Source: Quatrionicoccus australiensis
Lineage (GTDB): Bacteria; Pseudomonadota; Gammaproteobacteria; Burkholderiales; Rhodocyclaceae
Direction of reading: 5' to 3'
Length of the DNA: 64,000 nucleotides
Assembly (NCBI RefSeq): GCF_020510525.1
Contig: NZ_CP075188.1
Location: 186,001 to 250,000 of the forward strand
Shown: one piece after another, positions 47,861 through 58,135 of the stretch
Position numbering within the stretch: the stretch's first letter is position 1
Layout: each line of letters begins with the position of its first letter
Notes under the pieces: generated by a model
Told to the model about the DNA's origin: nothing
The model's database searches: none
Seen by the model: only the letters and a program-made list of their open reading frames with translations
Made by a program: the position numbers and the translations under genes

Positions 47861-48676
47861 TCACTTGCCTCCGAACAGGCGCTTCAGCAGGCCCGGCTTG
47901 ACGTAATCGACGAAGCGCAGCGGCTTGTCTTCACCGAGGAAGCGGGTAATCACGTCGTGATAGGCCTCGGCCGCATCGGTTTCCTTCTGGTGGATGACCG
48001 GCGAGCCCTGGTTGGAGGCCTGCAGGACTTCTTCCGATTCCGGGATGACGCCGATGATGGGCACCCGCAGGATTTCCTGGATGTCCTTGTACGACAGCAT
48101 TTCGCCGGCTTCGACGCGGCCCGGGTTGTAGCGGGTGATCAGCAGGTGTTCCTTGACCGGCTCGCGGCCTTCGATGGCGCGCCGCGACTTGGCCTGCAGG
48201 ATGCCGAGGATGCGGTCGGAGTCGCGCACCGAGGAAACTTCCGGATTGGTCACGACGAGCGCTTCGTCGGCGAAGGTCAGGGCCATCACGGCACCCGATT
48301 CGATACCGGCCGGCGAGTCGCAGACGATGTAGTCGAAGCCCTGGTGTTCCAGTTCCTTGATGACCTTCTCGACGCCTTCTTCGCTCAGCGCATCCTTGTC
48401 GCGCGTCTGCGAGGCGGGCAGCACGTAGAGGTTGTCGCAGTGCTTGTCCTTGATCAGGGCCTGGGTCAGCGTCGCTTCACCGTTGATGACGTTGATCAGG
48501 TCATAGACGACGCGGCGCTCGCAACCCATGATCAGGTCGAGGTTGCGCAGGCCGACGTCGAAGTCGATGACGGCCGTCTTGAAGCCGCGCATCGCGAGGC
48601 CGGTGGAGAAGCTGGCGCTGGTGGTGGTCTTGCCGACCCCGCCCTTGCCGGAAGTTACGACGACGATTCTGGTCAC
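47861..48676 (-). CDS. minD: septum site-determining ATPase MinD
   Basis: This 271-aa deviant Walker ATPase ([16 protein letters not shown]) has [14 protein letters not shown] and [11 protein letters not shown]. The C-terminal membrane-targeting helix is [11 protein letters not shown]. It recruits MinC to the membrane away from midcell. Start is GTG. Confidence 0.97.
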   Translation of the reverse strand: MTRIVVVTSGKGGVGKTTTSASFSTGLAMRGFKTAVIDFDVGLRNLDLIMGCERRVVYDLINVINGEATLTQALIKDKHCDNLYVLPASQTRDKDALSEEGVEKVIKELEHQGFDYIVCDSPAGIESGAVMALTFADEALVVTNPEVSSVRDSDRILGILQAKSRRAIEGREPVKEHLLITRYNPGRVEAGEMLSYKDIQEILRVPIIGVIPESEEVLQASNQGSPVIHQKETDAAEAYHDVITRFLGEDKPLRFVDYVKPGLLKRLFGGK

Positions 48677-48709
48677 GGTGATTTCTCGCTGGATGATGTT
48701 GGAATGATT

Positions 48710-49501
48710 TTAACGCAGCGCCAGGGGCGCGATGTTGAGGCGGGCCTCGCCGGCTTCTTCGAGCAGGCTGACGGTGGCTGGCAGACGCGCCATGTCGGCC
48801 GGCACGCCGGCCTCGAAAGTGCGATACAGGCCGGCGACCGAAACCAGTTCGGCCTCCAGGCTGGTGGTGAAGATGCGCGCCGTCTTGTCGCCGCTGGCAC
48901 CGGCCAGGGCACGGCCGCGCAGTGGCGCATAAACGTGGATGTTGCCGTCGGCGATCACTTCGGCGCCGGCGCTGACCATGGCGGTGACGATCAGGTCGCA
49001 GCCCTTGGCGTAAAAGCGCTGGCCGGAGCGTAGCGGTTTGTCGAGGGTAATCGTGCGCGGTGCCGGTTCGGGCGCGGGCGCCGGGATGGAAACGGCTTGC
49101 GGCCGGGCGACCGGTTCGGCGGCCGGCGCAGGCGCTGCTGCGGGTTCGGCGACCGGGGCAGCTTTGGTGCGCGGCGGCCGGCTCAGGGCGCTGTCGACGA
49201 GGGCGGGCAGGCCGGCATTGGCCGCTGCCGCAGCCAGCGTTTCGGGCAGGCCGTGGGTTGCCACCGCATGCAGGCCGGAGCCGCGCAGCAGTTCGCGAAT
49301 GGCGTTCCAGTCAGCGCTCTCGACCAGGTTTTCGGCGCTGCTGAAATCGAGGACAGCCAGTTCGTTCTCGAAAAAGTCCGGGCTGTTGCCGGTCAGTTCG
49401 CCCAGTGCCGCATGCAGGGTAGCGAGGTCGGTCGTCCGGAGAAGGGTCTGGATGATCTTGAGCGAGGTGCCCTTGAACTGGATCGGTGCGTCTTTTGCCA
49501 T
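48710..49501 (-). CDS. minC: septum site-determining protein MinC
   Basis: This 263-aa FtsZ inhibitor has the N-terminal domain [19 protein letters not shown] Pro/Ala-rich linker (residues about 120-160) precedes the C-terminal right-handed beta-helix with [42 protein letters not shown]. The ATG at 49501 is chosen because the N-terminal domain starts there. First gene of the min operon; divergent from the hybrid kinase across 183 nt. Confidence 0.95.
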   Translation of the reverse strand: MAKDAPIQFKGTSLKIIQTLLRTTDLATLHAALGELTGNSPDFFENELAVLDFSSAENLVESADWNAIRELLRGSGLHAVATHGLPETLAAAAANAGLPALVDSALSRPPRTKAAPVAEPAAAPAPAAEPVARPQAVSIPAPAPEPAPRTITLDKPLRSGQRFYAKGCDLIVTAMVSAGAEVIADGNIHVYAPLRGRALAGASGDKTARIFTTSLEAELVSVAGLYRTFEAGVPADMARLPATVSLLEEAGEARLNIAPLALR

Positions 49502-49684
49502 GCCTGCTGCGTGTCTTGCGAAAGGGGGTGGATTATCCCACAGGCAGGCTGTGGCGAAATGAAAACCGCTGTTCCGGCGGCGTCGACCGGTGGCCGGAAA
49601 ATGCCGCAAAAGACGCTGCCGGCGGGCTTTACATCGACTCCCGCAGAGCGGATAGTTCACCGATTGAAGTCGCTCCTGATCGGC

Positions 49685-52519
49685 ATGAACAAGATATCTG
49701 CATGGTTTGCTGCGGCGCGTCCCTTGCGCTGGCGTTTCGTCCTCGGTCTGGTCGTCGTGTTCGTGCTGATCGGCAGTTTGTCGAACGTCTTTTTCGAATA
49801 TTCGACCGGCCGCATTGTCGACCGTCTGGGCCGCGGTTTTGCCGAGCGCCAGGCGCAATTCGACCGCGAGCGCATCCTGTCGCCGCTGCTCACGGAAATT
49901 GCGCTGTCACGCAAGCTCGCGGACTCGCCGTTGCTGAAAAAATGGGCGCTCAACGAAAGCGATCCTGCCCTCAAGCGCGCGGCGCTGGGAGAACTGGAAA
50001 GCTATCGCGCCCACTTTCGCGATGGCAGCTATTTCTTCATTCCGGTGCAGTCGGGCAACTATTACACCAACGACAAGGCCAACCGTTACCCGGACGGCCA
50101 GATCAGCCAGGTGGTCAAAGCCGGGCTGGAGGAATACTCCTGGTTTTTCGCCGCGATTCGCAGCCCGGATGCCTTGCAACTCAATGTCGATGCGAATCCG
50201 GTGCTCGGCTCGACCAAGGTCTGGATCAATGTCCAGGTTCGCGTTGCCGACGAAGTGGTGGCGATGGCCGGAACCGGCATCGAGCTCGGCGAATTCACGC
50301 GCGCCGTTGCCGCTTCGGCGACGCCCGGCGTCTACGGCATCCTGCTCGATGCGCAGGGGGCGATCCAGGTACATCCGGATGCGGCGCTGATCGATTTCAA
50401 CTCGCGCGCCAAACGCGCCGAGGATAGACACACGATCTTTGACCTGCTCGCCGATGACGGCGAGCGGCAGCGCCTGCGCCAGAGCCTGGCGCGTCTGGTC
50501 GCCGGCACGCATGCGGTCGAGGTCGAGCAACTGACCATCAACGGCAAGCCGGAACTGGTGGCGATGAGCTACCTGAAGGAAATCGGCTGGATCAATCTGG
50601 CGGTGGTCGATACGACGCAACTGGTCAGCCGCGGCGAGTTTTCGACGCTGGGCTTGCTGGTCGGTGCCGCCATGCTGCTCACCATCCTGGTCGTGCTGGT
50701 GTTGCTCGAGCGCATGGTGATCCGGCCGCTGCGCCAGCTGGTTTCCGGGACGCGGGCGATTGCCGGCGGCAACTACAAGGTGCGGGTGACGGCCGCCGGT
50801 TCGGCCGAGTTCGACGAACTGGCCGGCAATTTCAACCGCATGGCGGAAACGGTCAGCGATTACACCGGCCACCTCGAACGCCGCGTTGCCGAACGCACCA
50901 GCGAGCTGGCCGGTACCAACCATGAATTGCTGCTCGCCCGCGATGCCGCCGAGTCGGCGAACCGGGCGAAGAGCGAATTTCTCGCCAACATGAGCCACGA
51001 AATCCGGACGCCGATGAACGGCGTGATCGGCATGACCTCGCTGCTGCTCGATACCGAACTCGACGAAGAGCAGCGCGAGTACGCCAACATCATCAACAGC
51101 AGCGCCGGCTCGCTGCTCGGTGTGATCAACGACATTCTCGACTTCTCCAAGGTCGAGGCCGGCAAGCTCGACATCGAGGTCATCAACTTCGATTTGCGGG
51201 CGCTGGTCGATGACGTGATGTCCATCGTTGCCTACCGCGCGGTCGAAAAGAACCTGCAGCTGGCCGCGCTGGTCGGGCCGGATGTGCCGTCCTTGCTCAA
51301 GGGCGACCCGGGGCGCTTGCGCCAGATCCTGACCAACCTGCTTGGCAACGCGATCAAGTTCACCGCGCAGGGCGAGGTCAGCCTGCAGATCAGCCTGTTG
51401 GCCATCGACGATGCCGGCGTGACGTTACGTTGCGAGATCCGCGATACCGGCATCGGCATTGCGCCCGAGCAGCTTGAGCGCCTGTTCAAGCCGTTCAGTC
51501 AGGCCGATGCCTCGACTACCCGGCGTTTTGGCGGCAGCGGTCTGGGCCTGGCCATTTCGCAGCGCCTGGTCGAATTGATGCATGGCCAGATTGGCGTCGA
51601 TAGCGCGCCGGGCAAGGGTTCGACCTTCTGGTTCGAGTTGCGTCTGGCCCGCCAGCCGAAAGGCGCCGGCAACGATTATCAGCCGGCGCGCGACCTGGTC
51701 GGCCGGCGCGTGCTGGTCGTCGACGACAACGCGACCAATCGCCGCGTGCTGCAGTTGCAGCTGGAAGACAACGGCTGCGATGCGGTCTTTGCCGAGAGCA
51801 GTGCCGCCGGGCTGGCCGCGATGCGCGCCGCGCAGGCTGCCGGCGCCGCCTTTGATGTCGCGATCATCGATCTGCAGATGCCCGAGGTTGATGGTTTGTC
51901 GATGGCCCGCCACATCCGCGCTGACCCGCTGCTCGCGGCAACGCCGTTGATGATGCTGACTTCCCTGACCAGCCGTGGCGATGCCCGCCTGACCCAGGAG
52001 GCCGGCTTCGATGCCTACCTGACCAAGCCGGTGAAGAAGGCACTGCTCGAACGCGGCCTGCGCCAGTTGCTCGGCAAGCCGGAACAGGCAGGGGGAGCGT
52101 CTGGACTGATTACCCGCCATTCGCTGGCCGAGTCGGTACGCCAGGGACGCATCCTGCTGGTCGAGGACAATCCGGTCAACCGCCAACTGGCGCTGAAATT
52201 GCTCGAACGCATGGGCATGCAGGTCGAGGTGGCGGAGAACGGTCAGCTGGCGCTGGACAGCCTGGCCAGGAGCAGCTTCGACCTCGTGTTGATGGATTGC
52301 CAGATGCCGGTCATGGACGGCTTTGCGGCGGTGGCGGCGATTCGTTCGGGCAATGTGCCGGGCATCGACGCCGCCGTCCCGGTCATTGCGATGACCGCCG
52401 GGGCGCTCGACAGCGACCGCGAGGCGGCACTGGCGGCCGGCATGAACGATTACCTGGCCAAGCCGATCGATGTCCAGGCCTTCGAAGCCTGTCTGCAGCG
52501 CTGGCTGGCGCTGCAGTAG
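49685..52519 (+). CDS. hybrid sensor histidine kinase with two receiver domains
   Basis: This protein of about 944 aa has TM1 (residues about 16-37), a periplasmic Cache-like sensor (about 40-320, [18 protein letters not shown]), TM2 (about 322-344) and HAMP. HisKA carries His438 in [11 protein letters not shown]; the HATPase includes [12 protein letters not shown] (about 616). Two receivers follow, with Asp near 728 ([10 protein letters not shown]) and near 870 ([11 protein letters not shown]). It is a BarA/RpfC-like phosphorelay sensor without a terminal Hpt, so an Hpt protein must act in trans. The start is uncertain: the ATG at 49685 begins the hydrophobic N-terminus but has a weak ribosome binding site. 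An ATG at 49601 is another option. Confidence 0.87.
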   Translation: MNKISAWFAAARPLRWRFVLGLVVVFVLIGSLSNVFFEYSTGRIVDRLGRGFAERQAQFDRERILSPLLTEIALSRKLADSPLLKKWALNESDPALKRAALGELESYRAHFRDGSYFFIPVQSGNYYTNDKANRYPDGQISQVVKAGLEEYSWFFAAIRSPDALQLNVDANPVLGSTKVWINVQVRVADEVVAMAGTGIELGEFTRAVAASATPGVYGILLDAQGAIQVHPDAALIDFNSRAKRAEDRHTIFDLLADDGERQRLRQSLARLVAGTHAVEVEQLTINGKPELVAMSYLKEIGWINLAVVDTTQLVSRGEFSTLGLLVGAAMLLTILVVLVLLERMVIRPLRQLVSGTRAIAGGNYKVRVTAAGSAEFDELAGNFNRMAETVSDYTGHLERRVAERTSELAGTNHELLLARDAAESANRAKSEFLANMSHEIRTPMNGVIGMTSLLLDTELDEEQREYANIINSSAGSLLGVINDILDFSKVEAGKLDIEVINFDLRALVDDVMSIVAYRAVEKNLQLAALVGPDVPSLLKGDPGRLRQILTNLLGNAIKFTAQGEVSLQISLLAIDDAGVTLRCEIRDTGIGIAPEQLERLFKPFSQADASTTRRFGGSGLGLAISQRLVELMHGQIGVDSAPGKGSTFWFELRLARQPKGAGNDYQPARDLVGRRVLVVDDNATNRRVLQLQLEDNGCDAVFAESSAAGLAAMRAAQAAGAAFDVAIIDLQMPEVDGLSMARHIRADPLLAATPLMMLTSLTSRGDARLTQEAGFDAYLTKPVKKALLERGLRQLLGKPEQAGGASGLITRHSLAESVRQGRILLVEDNPVNRQLALKLLERMGMQVEVAENGQLALDSLARSSFDLVLMDCQMPVMDGFAAVAAIRSGNVPGIDAAVPVIAMTAGALDSDREAALAAGMNDYLAKPIDVQAFEACLQRWLALQ

Positions 52520-52602
52520 CCCGCCGTTCAACGTAAAATTACGCCTTTTGACCCGCAACGCCAGTTGCCTGTCATGATCCATCCTTTGCCGGAATCCACG
52601 CC

Positions 52603-54243
52603 ATGCTCGAGAAGCTTTCCACATTCGCCGGAGTTCCCGGCCCGGTCGTCATCATTGTCATGGACGGCTACGGCCTGCCCAAGACCGAGGCGGGCAGCGC
52701 CATTGCCGCCGCCCGCAAGCCGGTGCTCGACCGCCTGTTTGCCGCCTACCCGAACATCCGCCTGCGCGCGCACGGCACCGCGGTCGGCATGCCGTCCGAC
52801 GACGACATGGGCAATTCCGAAGTCGGCCACAACGCGATTGGCGCCGGTCAGGTTTATAGCCAGGGCGCGGCGCTGGTCGCCAACGCCATCGCCGACGGCG
52901 CCATCTGGCAGGGCGAGGCTTGGCAGCAGATCGTCGCCGGCGCCAAAGCCGGTCGCGGTGTAATCCATTTTCTCGGCCTCTTTTCCGACGGCAACGTGCA
53001 CAGCCACATCGACCACCTCAAGGCCATGGTCGTCCAGGCCAAGGCCGAAGGCGTGCCGACGGTGCGCATCCACGCGCTGCTCGACGGTCGCGACGTGCCG
53101 GAAACCAGTGCGCTGGAATACGTCGTGCCTTTCGAAGCCTTCCTCAAGGAAGTCAGCGTTGATGGCTTCGACGCCCGCATCGCTTCCGGCGGCGGCCGCC
53201 AGAACATCACCATGGACCGCTACGACGCCAACTGGTCGATGGTCGAAGCCGGCTGGAAGACGCATGTGCTCGGTCTCGGCCAGCAGTTCCCGGATGCGGT
53301 CGCAGCGGTCAACGGCCTGCGCGAGCAGAATCCCGGCACCATCGACCAGGATCTGCCGCCCTTCGTGATTGCCGATCAGGGCAAGGCGATCGGCACGATC
53401 GAGGATGGCGATTCGGTCGTTTTCTTCAATTTCCGCGGCGACCGCGCCATCGAGATCACGCGCGCCTTCGAGGAAGCGCCTTTCGACAAGTTCGACCGGG
53501 TCCGCGCCCCGAAAGTCACCTACGCCGGCATGCTGCAGTACGACGGCGACCTCAAGCTGCCCGCCCGCTTCCTGGTCGCGCCGCCGGCGATCAAGGACAC
53601 CACCGGCGAATGGTTCAGCAAGGCCGGCATCGCCCAGTTCGCCTGTTCGGAAACGCAGAAGTTCGGCCACGTCACTTACTTCTGGAACGGCAACCGTTCC
53701 GGCAAGTTCGACGGCGAAACCTGGCTGGAAGTGCCGAGCGACGTCGTGCCCTTCGAGCAGCGGCCGTGGATGAAGGCGGCCGAAATCGCCGACGCGATGA
53801 TCGCGGCGCTGAAGAGCGGTCAGTACAAGACCCTGCGCTGCAATTTCGCCAATGGCGACATGGTCGGCCACACCGGCAATTTCCGCGCCGCGACCATGGC
53901 CGTCGAAGCGGTCGACCTCGCGCTCGGCCGCATTTTGCCGGTCATCGACGCGCTGGGCGGCGTTGCGCTGATCACCGCCGACCACGGCAATGCCGACGAG
54001 ATGTACGAACTCGACAAGAAGACCAAGGCACCGGCGCAGAACGCCGACGGCAGCTTCAAGGCGAAGACGGCGCACACGCTGAACCCGGTGCCGCTGATCC
54101 TCTACGACAACGTCAGCGGCGGCAAGCTGGCGCTCAAGCAGACCGAAAAGGCCGGCCTGTCGAACATCGCGGCCACCGTCGCCAATCTGCTCGGGCTGGA
54201 AAAGCACGTGGCCTGGGACGAGAGCCTGCTGGAAGTGCGCTGA
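52603..54243 (+). CDS. gpmI: cofactor-independent phosphoglycerate mutase, plant-type subclass
   Basis: This 546-aa binuclear-metal enzyme interconverts 3- and 2-phosphoglycerate. VIIVMDGYG holds the first metal ligand, and Ser72 in DDDMGNSEVGHN is the phospho-acceptor. HSHIDHL, SGGGRQNITMDRY, FFNFRGDRAIEI, FGHVTYFWNGNRSG and ITADHGNADEM complete the site. Several of these (AHGTAVGMPSDDDMGNSEVGHN, YFWNGNRSG) match the plant/kinetoplastid iPGM group rather than the E. coli-type GLPDGQMGNSEVGH form, which is also shorter (about 514 aa). Glycolysis and gluconeogenesis. Terminator follows. Confidence 0.93.
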   Translation: MLEKLSTFAGVPGPVVIIVMDGYGLPKTEAGSAIAAARKPVLDRLFAAYPNIRLRAHGTAVGMPSDDDMGNSEVGHNAIGAGQVYSQGAALVANAIADGAIWQGEAWQQIVAGAKAGRGVIHFLGLFSDGNVHSHIDHLKAMVVQAKAEGVPTVRIHALLDGRDVPETSALEYVVPFEAFLKEVSVDGFDARIASGGGRQNITMDRYDANWSMVEAGWKTHVLGLGQQFPDAVAAVNGLREQNPGTIDQDLPPFVIADQGKAIGTIEDGDSVVFFNFRGDRAIEITRAFEEAPFDKFDRVRAPKVTYAGMLQYDGDLKLPARFLVAPPAIKDTTGEWFSKAGIAQFACSETQKFGHVTYFWNGNRSGKFDGETWLEVPSDVVPFEQRPWMKAAEIADAMIAALKSGQYKTLRCNFANGDMVGHTGNFRAATMAVEAVDLALGRILPVIDALGGVALITADHGNADEMYELDKKTKAPAQNADGSFKAKTAHTLNPVPLILYDNVSGGKLALKQTEKAGLSNIAATVANLLGLEKHVAWDESLLEVR

Positions 54244-54265
54244 TTGGCCCTGTGTCAACACGCCG

Positions 54266-54297
54266 GGGCGTCGGGCCGCAAGGCCGGCGCCTTTTTT
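54266..54297 (+). terminator. intrinsic terminator after gpmI
   Basis: GGCGTCGGGCC and GGCCGGCGCC form a GC-rich stem around GCAA, followed by TTTTTT. Confidence 0.8.
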
Positions 54298-54315
54298 CAT
54301 GCGGCGCCGCTATTT

Positions 54316-54359
54316 AGCGGTCGACCGGCATTTTTGCCCGTTTTTCGGCGTCGACCGCT
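54316..54359. repeat. pair of GTCGACCGC palindromes in inverted orientation
   Basis: AGCGGTCGAC (54316-54325) and GTCGACCGCT (54350-54359) are exact inverted copies 24 nt apart, around two T-runs. They lie between the gpmI terminator and the yihY start. See also 9733-9756, 55259-55272 and 56897-56905 for similar motifs. Confidence 0.5.
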
Positions 54360-54386
54360 GGCGCACTGAACCGCAAGGGAGACCGC

Positions 54387-55274
54387 ATGCTCTACCCGAC
54401 TGAATCGATGCGTCACGTCCTGCAGCATCCGGCCGGCTTCGCACTGCAGGTGCTGCGCGGCTTCGGGCGCAACCAGGGCCTGCTGCTGGCCGGTGCGATC
54501 GCCTATTACGCGCTGCTCTCGGTGGTGCCGTTGCTCATCCTGTCGGTGATGGCGCTGTCCAACCTGGTCGAGCAGGCGACGCTGCTCGACACCGTCGGCC
54601 GCTACCTCGAATGGCTGGTGCCCAGCCAGTCGCAGGCGGTGCTCGCCGATGTTTCCGGCTTTCTCGCCAACGGCCTCGGTCTCGGCTTCGTGCTGCTCGG
54701 CACGATGCTGTTCTTCAGCTCGCTCGCCTTCTCGGTGCTGGAAAAGGCGCTGGCGGTGATCTTCGAGCACCGCGGTTGCGACGACAAGCGGCATTTCCTG
54801 GTCTCGGCGGTGCTGCCCTACTGTTTCGTCGTGTTGCTCGGCATCGGCCTGTTGCTGCTGACCTTCGCGTCGGTGGCGCTGCAGACCCTGGCCAGCGAGA
54901 GCATTCACCTGTTCGGTCGCGACTGGTCGCTGCGCGGCGTCTCGGGCGGCCTGCTCTACCTGTTCGGTTTCGCCATCGAAACCCTGGTCATGACCACGCT
55001 CTACCTGGTCATTCCGGTCGGTCGCCTGCGCCTCAGCCACGCGCTGATCGGCGGCGTCACGGCGGCGGCGCTCTGGGAACTGCTGCGCCACATCCTGATC
55101 TGGTACTTCACGACCCTGTCGAAGGTCAGCGTCGTCTATGGCTCGCTGAGCACCGCCGTGGTCGCGCTGTTCAGCATGGAACTCGCCGCCACCGTCTTCC
55201 TGCTCGGCGCGCAGGTCATCGCCGAATACGAGCGGCTGGACGAAAAACCGCCTGGCGCAGCGGTCGACCGCTAG
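54387..55274 (+). CDS. YihY/UPF0761 family inner-membrane protein
   Basis: This 295-aa polytopic protein has about six TM helices. Family motifs are LLLAGAIAYYALLSVVPLLIL, VSGGLLYLFGFAIET and KVSVVYGSLSTAVVALFSME. Older annotations call this family ribonuclease BN, which is not supported for YihY itself. Function unknown. AAGGGAGA precedes the ATG. The final codons lie in a perfect 14-bp palindrome AGCGGTCGACCGCT (55259-55272). Confidence 0.85.
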   Translation: MLYPTESMRHVLQHPAGFALQVLRGFGRNQGLLLAGAIAYYALLSVVPLLILSVMALSNLVEQATLLDTVGRYLEWLVPSQSQAVLADVSGFLANGLGLGFVLLGTMLFFSSLAFSVLEKALAVIFEHRGCDDKRHFLVSAVLPYCFVVLLGIGLLLLTFASVALQTLASESIHLFGRDWSLRGVSGGLLYLFGFAIETLVMTTLYLVIPVGRLRLSHALIGGVTAAALWELLRHILIWYFTTLSKVSVVYGSLSTAVVALFSMELAATVFLLGAQVIAEYERLDEKPPGAAVDR

Positions 55275-55354
55275 AAAAAGGCGATTTCCAAGAGGCTGTC
55301 CACGATTTCCGAATGGTCGTATTTTTGGACATCGGCACCGCTTCGCCGGGCCCC

Positions 55355-55450
55355 AAACCCCTCCCAACCTCCCCTTGTCAGGGGAGGAGCCCCAAATCGC
55401 GCACTGGCGAACTCCCTCCCCTGAGAAGGGGAGGGCTGGGGAGGGGTTTT
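55355..55450. repeat. long C/G-rich imperfect inverted repeat, REP/MITE-like
   Basis: The left arm starts AAACCCCTCCCAACC and the right arm ends GGGGAGGGGTTT. About 35 nt of each arm can pair (inner CCTCCCCTTGTCAGGGGAGG copy against CCTCCCCTGAGAAGGGGAGG), around a loop of roughly 30 nt. Each arm also folds on itself. This style of CCCCTCCC/AGGGGAGG repeat recurs in many proteobacterial genomes. It lies between convergent yihY and the flavodoxin gene and may act as a bidirectional terminator. No transposase is nearby. Confidence 0.7.
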
Positions 55451-55479
55451 AATAACAAATCAAGGAACGCCAATGGCTT

Positions 55480-56823
55480 CTAAGCGGCTTCGTCCGGATT
55501 GCCGGCAGCTGCCGCGGCAAGCGGCCGGGCGTGCAGCTCGCGCCAGGCGACACCGTGCCGGCGCGCCATCCACCACCATTTGAGCGGCGCCACGAGGCGA
55601 AACAGCCAGGCCGGCAGCAGCGGGCGCGCCATGGCGCGGCTGGCTTCTTGCGAAATGCCGCGGCCGGCGGCGAGATCGGCGGCGGCCAGGCGCAGGGCGC
55701 GGATCTGGGCGCGCGCGACGAAACGCGCCCGGTGCAGCGGCTGGCCGTGAATGATTTCGCCGGCGCCCATCGCGAGGCCGCCGGCCCAGACCAGTCCGTT
55801 GGCGTGCGCGAAAGCGCGCAGGATGCGCAGCGCGCTGCGATTGTGGTCGGCCTCCGGGAAGCCGCAGTTGAGCAGGCCGACGACCTGGCGCAGCGGCGAG
55901 ACCTTCTCTGCGAGATGCGCGCCGAGCTGTTCCAGCGCCCGTCCGACCAGGGCGGGCAGGGCATCGACGTAGAGCGGCGCGGCGACGATCAGCAAGTCGG
56001 CGCCGGCCAGTTCGGCCAGCGCCTTGTCTGCCATCCGTCCGTCCTTGACGAAGCTGATCGCGTAGACCAGCTTGCTGGCGATGCCGGCCCGTTCGAGGTT
56101 GGCGGCCAGCGCCCGGGCCAGCGACTCCGAGGTGCTCGTGCCTTTCGGGCGGGCGCTGCCGATCAGGATGGCCGCCGTGCGCGGCACCGGGCAGTTTGCC
56201 GTCGCCGGGTCGGGCGCACAGGCGCGGGCCAGGGCGCGCCGGTCGAGTTTGGGCAGCGGAGTAGCCTCCGTCGCGGTTAACCCGGCGCGGATGGCGCTTT
56301 CGATCTGCGGCTGTGCCATCGCGTCCTGCGGCGTCAGCAGCAGGCTGCGGAACCACGGCGTCTGCAGGTTGATCGCGTTGCCGCCGGCCAGTTCTGCGAA
56401 CAGGCTGCGCGTTTCGGCATCCGGCTGATCGGCGAGGCCGATGAACAGCATCGCCGGATAGCGTGCATAGCGGCGCTGATGCCGCGTCGTGCCGGCCTGT
56501 TCGTGGAAGAAGGAGTCGGTCAGCGGGATCAGGCGGTCGACCAGTTTTTTCAGGGCAAAAGCGTAGCCGCCGAAGACGAGCGGCGTCAGGAAGACGACCA
56601 GATCGGCGTCGTGGATGGCCTGCGTGATGTCGGGCGCGGCGTCGCGGGTGCGGCAGCGGCCGGGCGTTTTCGTCCAGCACTCGAAGTCGCCGAGGCAGGG
56701 CGCGAGGGCGATGTCGGCCAGCGCGTAGTGCGCAATTTCGGCGCCGAGCGCCTGGCCGGCCAGGGCGATGTGCTGGACGATGGCCGGCTGGTCGGTGCTG
56801 CCGTCGAGAATGACCACTTGCAT
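55480..56823 (-). CDS. tandem flavodoxin-like NAD(P)H oxidoreductase
   Basis: This 447-aa protein holds two FMN-binding flavodoxin-like domains in series. The first (residues about 1-175) begins MQVVILDGSTDQ and includes CLGDFECWTKTPGRC and VVFLTPLVFGGYAFALKK. The second (about 212-380) begins AAILIGSARPKGTSTSESLA with IVAAPLYVDALPALVGRAL. The C-terminal tail is Arg/Trp-rich and perhaps membrane associated. Each domain resembles NADPH-dependent FMN reductases, and the Cys motif in domain 1 recalls iron-sulfur flavoproteins. It lies downstream of the AraC-type regulator on the same strand. Substrate unknown. Confidence 0.75.
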   Translation of the reverse strand: MQVVILDGSTDQPAIVQHIALAGQALGAEIAHYALADIALAPCLGDFECWTKTPGRCRTRDAAPDITQAIHDADLVVFLTPLVFGGYAFALKKLVDRLIPLTDSFFHEQAGTTRHQRRYARYPAMLFIGLADQPDAETRSLFAELAGGNAINLQTPWFRSLLLTPQDAMAQPQIESAIRAGLTATEATPLPKLDRRALARACAPDPATANCPVPRTAAILIGSARPKGTSTSESLARALAANLERAGIASKLVYAISFVKDGRMADKALAELAGADLLIVAAPLYVDALPALVGRALEQLGAHLAEKVSPLRQVVGLLNCGFPEADHNRSALRILRAFAHANGLVWAGGLAMGAGEIIHGQPLHRARFVARAQIRALRLAAADLAAGRGISQEASRAMARPLLPAWLFRLVAPLKWWWMARRHGVAWRELHARPLAAAAAGNPDEAA

Positions 56824-56880
56824 GCTGTCTGCCTCCCGCTGAGCGCCGCTGCCGGGCAGGGGCCGGCGGGCGCGGAATTC

Positions 56881-56913
56881 GCCGAGTATCGGCGAGTCGA
56901 CCGCTGGCGGTCA
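56881..56913. promoter_or_regulatory. two adjacent inverted repeats before the flavodoxin gene
   Basis: CGCCGA-GTA-TCGGCG (56881-56895) is followed at once by GACCGC-TG-GCGGTC (56900-56913). They lie in the 103-nt gap between the regulator's stop and the oxidoreductase start. They may be regulator sites or a folded mRNA spacer. Confidence 0.4.
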
Positions 56914-56926
56914 ATGCCGGGTGGAT

Positions 56927-57994
56927 TTATTTGCCGCGTACCAGTTGCTGCCGGTAATGCAGCGGCGCCATGCCGGTCCATTCGACGCAGGCGCGGTAGA
57001 AGGCCGAGGTGTCGGCATAGCCGAGATCGGCGGCGATGCGGGCGATCGCGTCATCGCTCTTGGCCAGGCGGGCGAGCGCCATGTCGCGGCGCAGCGCATC
57101 CTTGATTGCGCGAAAGCTCGAACCTTCCTCTTCCAGTCGGCGATGCACGCTGCGCGGCGACAGGTAGAGGCGCTCGGCGACGGCGTCCAGGCTCAGCGTG
57201 TCGGGCAGCGCGGCGCGCAGCAGGTCGCGGATGCGGGTGACCATTTCGCGGTCGCGCCGGTAGAGGGTCGTGATCTTGCCCGGCGCGCCGTCGAGAAAGC
57301 GGTTGAGCGCCGCCTCGTCGCGGCGCACCGGCAGGTCGAGCAGGTTGGCATTGAAGGCGGCGACCAGCGTGCCGTTGCCGCCCGGTACGGTCGGCGCGAA
57401 GCGCGAATCGGCGGTGAAGATCAGCGCGTAGTCGGCAAAGTGCGCCGGCTTGCGGTAGGGAAAGATGACGCTGTCGAGGGCGATGCCGCGCCCGGCCAGC
57501 CAGCAGGCCAGGCCGTGCAACAGGCGGAGCAGCCATTCGAAGGCGAAGATGCGGCCGGGGTCATCCGGCTGCTCGGCGAGCTTGCGCGTTTCGCTGATCA
57601 CCAGCTCGGCGTGCTCGTGCGAACGCCGCACGCTGACCGCGAGATCGGGCAGCACGACATGCAGGAAGCGGCTCGCCCGCTGTAGCGCCTCGGCTAGCGT
57701 CGGTGCCGACAGGCAGCCGCGGCAGAGGAATTCGAAACTGCCGACGCGCATCGGCTGCGCGAACAGGCCGAAGCCTTCGTCGTCGAGCTGGCGGTTGAGC
57801 AGGTTGTAGAGCGCAGCGTAATCGGCGACCGGAATCCGGCTGGCGGGGTCTGCAATATCGATGTTGCTGGCGGCGAGCAGCGCTTCCGGATCAATCCGGC
57901 GGCGCGCCAGGCCGGCCAGCATGCCGGTAACAAAACCCATTGCAACAGTAGCTTGCGTACGACTTCCCGAATTCGGCATGGTGCATTGCAGCAT
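56927..57994 (-). CDS. AraC family transcriptional regulator
   Basis: This protein of about 355 aa has an N-terminal sensor domain of the arabinose-binding-like (OruR/ArgR-type) kind (residues about 20-210) and a C-terminal two-HTH AraC domain ([51 protein letters not shown]). It likely regulates the downstream oxidoreductase gene or the divergent icmF. Start ambiguous between 57994 and an ATG at 57979; no clear ribosome binding site. Confidence 0.87.
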   Translation of the reverse strand: MLQCTMPNSGSRTQATVAMGFVTGMLAGLARRRIDPEALLAASNIDIADPASRIPVADYAALYNLLNRQLDDEGFGLFAQPMRVGSFEFLCRGCLSAPTLAEALQRASRFLHVVLPDLAVSVRRSHEHAELVISETRKLAEQPDDPGRIFAFEWLLRLLHGLACWLAGRGIALDSVIFPYRKPAHFADYALIFTADSRFAPTVPGGNGTLVAAFNANLLDLPVRRDEAALNRFLDGAPGKITTLYRRDREMVTRIRDLLRAALPDTLSLDAVAERLYLSPRSVHRRLEEEGSSFRAIKDALRRDMALARLAKSDDAIARIAADLGYADTSAFYRACVEWTGMAPLHYRQQLVRGK

Positions 57995-58135
57995 TTTGGC
58001 TGCTTTTGGCGCGTGGACCGCTGCAGCTTATCACCTTGGCGGAATTTGCACGATAGTCGTCAGGCGTGGCAATGGCAGGGTCGGCAAAGCGGCCTACCAT
58101 GGGCGCCTTTCCGTCCTTTAGTCGAGGCAGATGTC

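Noticed and set aside
54387..55274. Ribonuclease BN
   Set aside because: The old name for the YihY family; true RNase BN is a metallo-beta-lactamase-fold protein and this one is a polytopic membrane protein.
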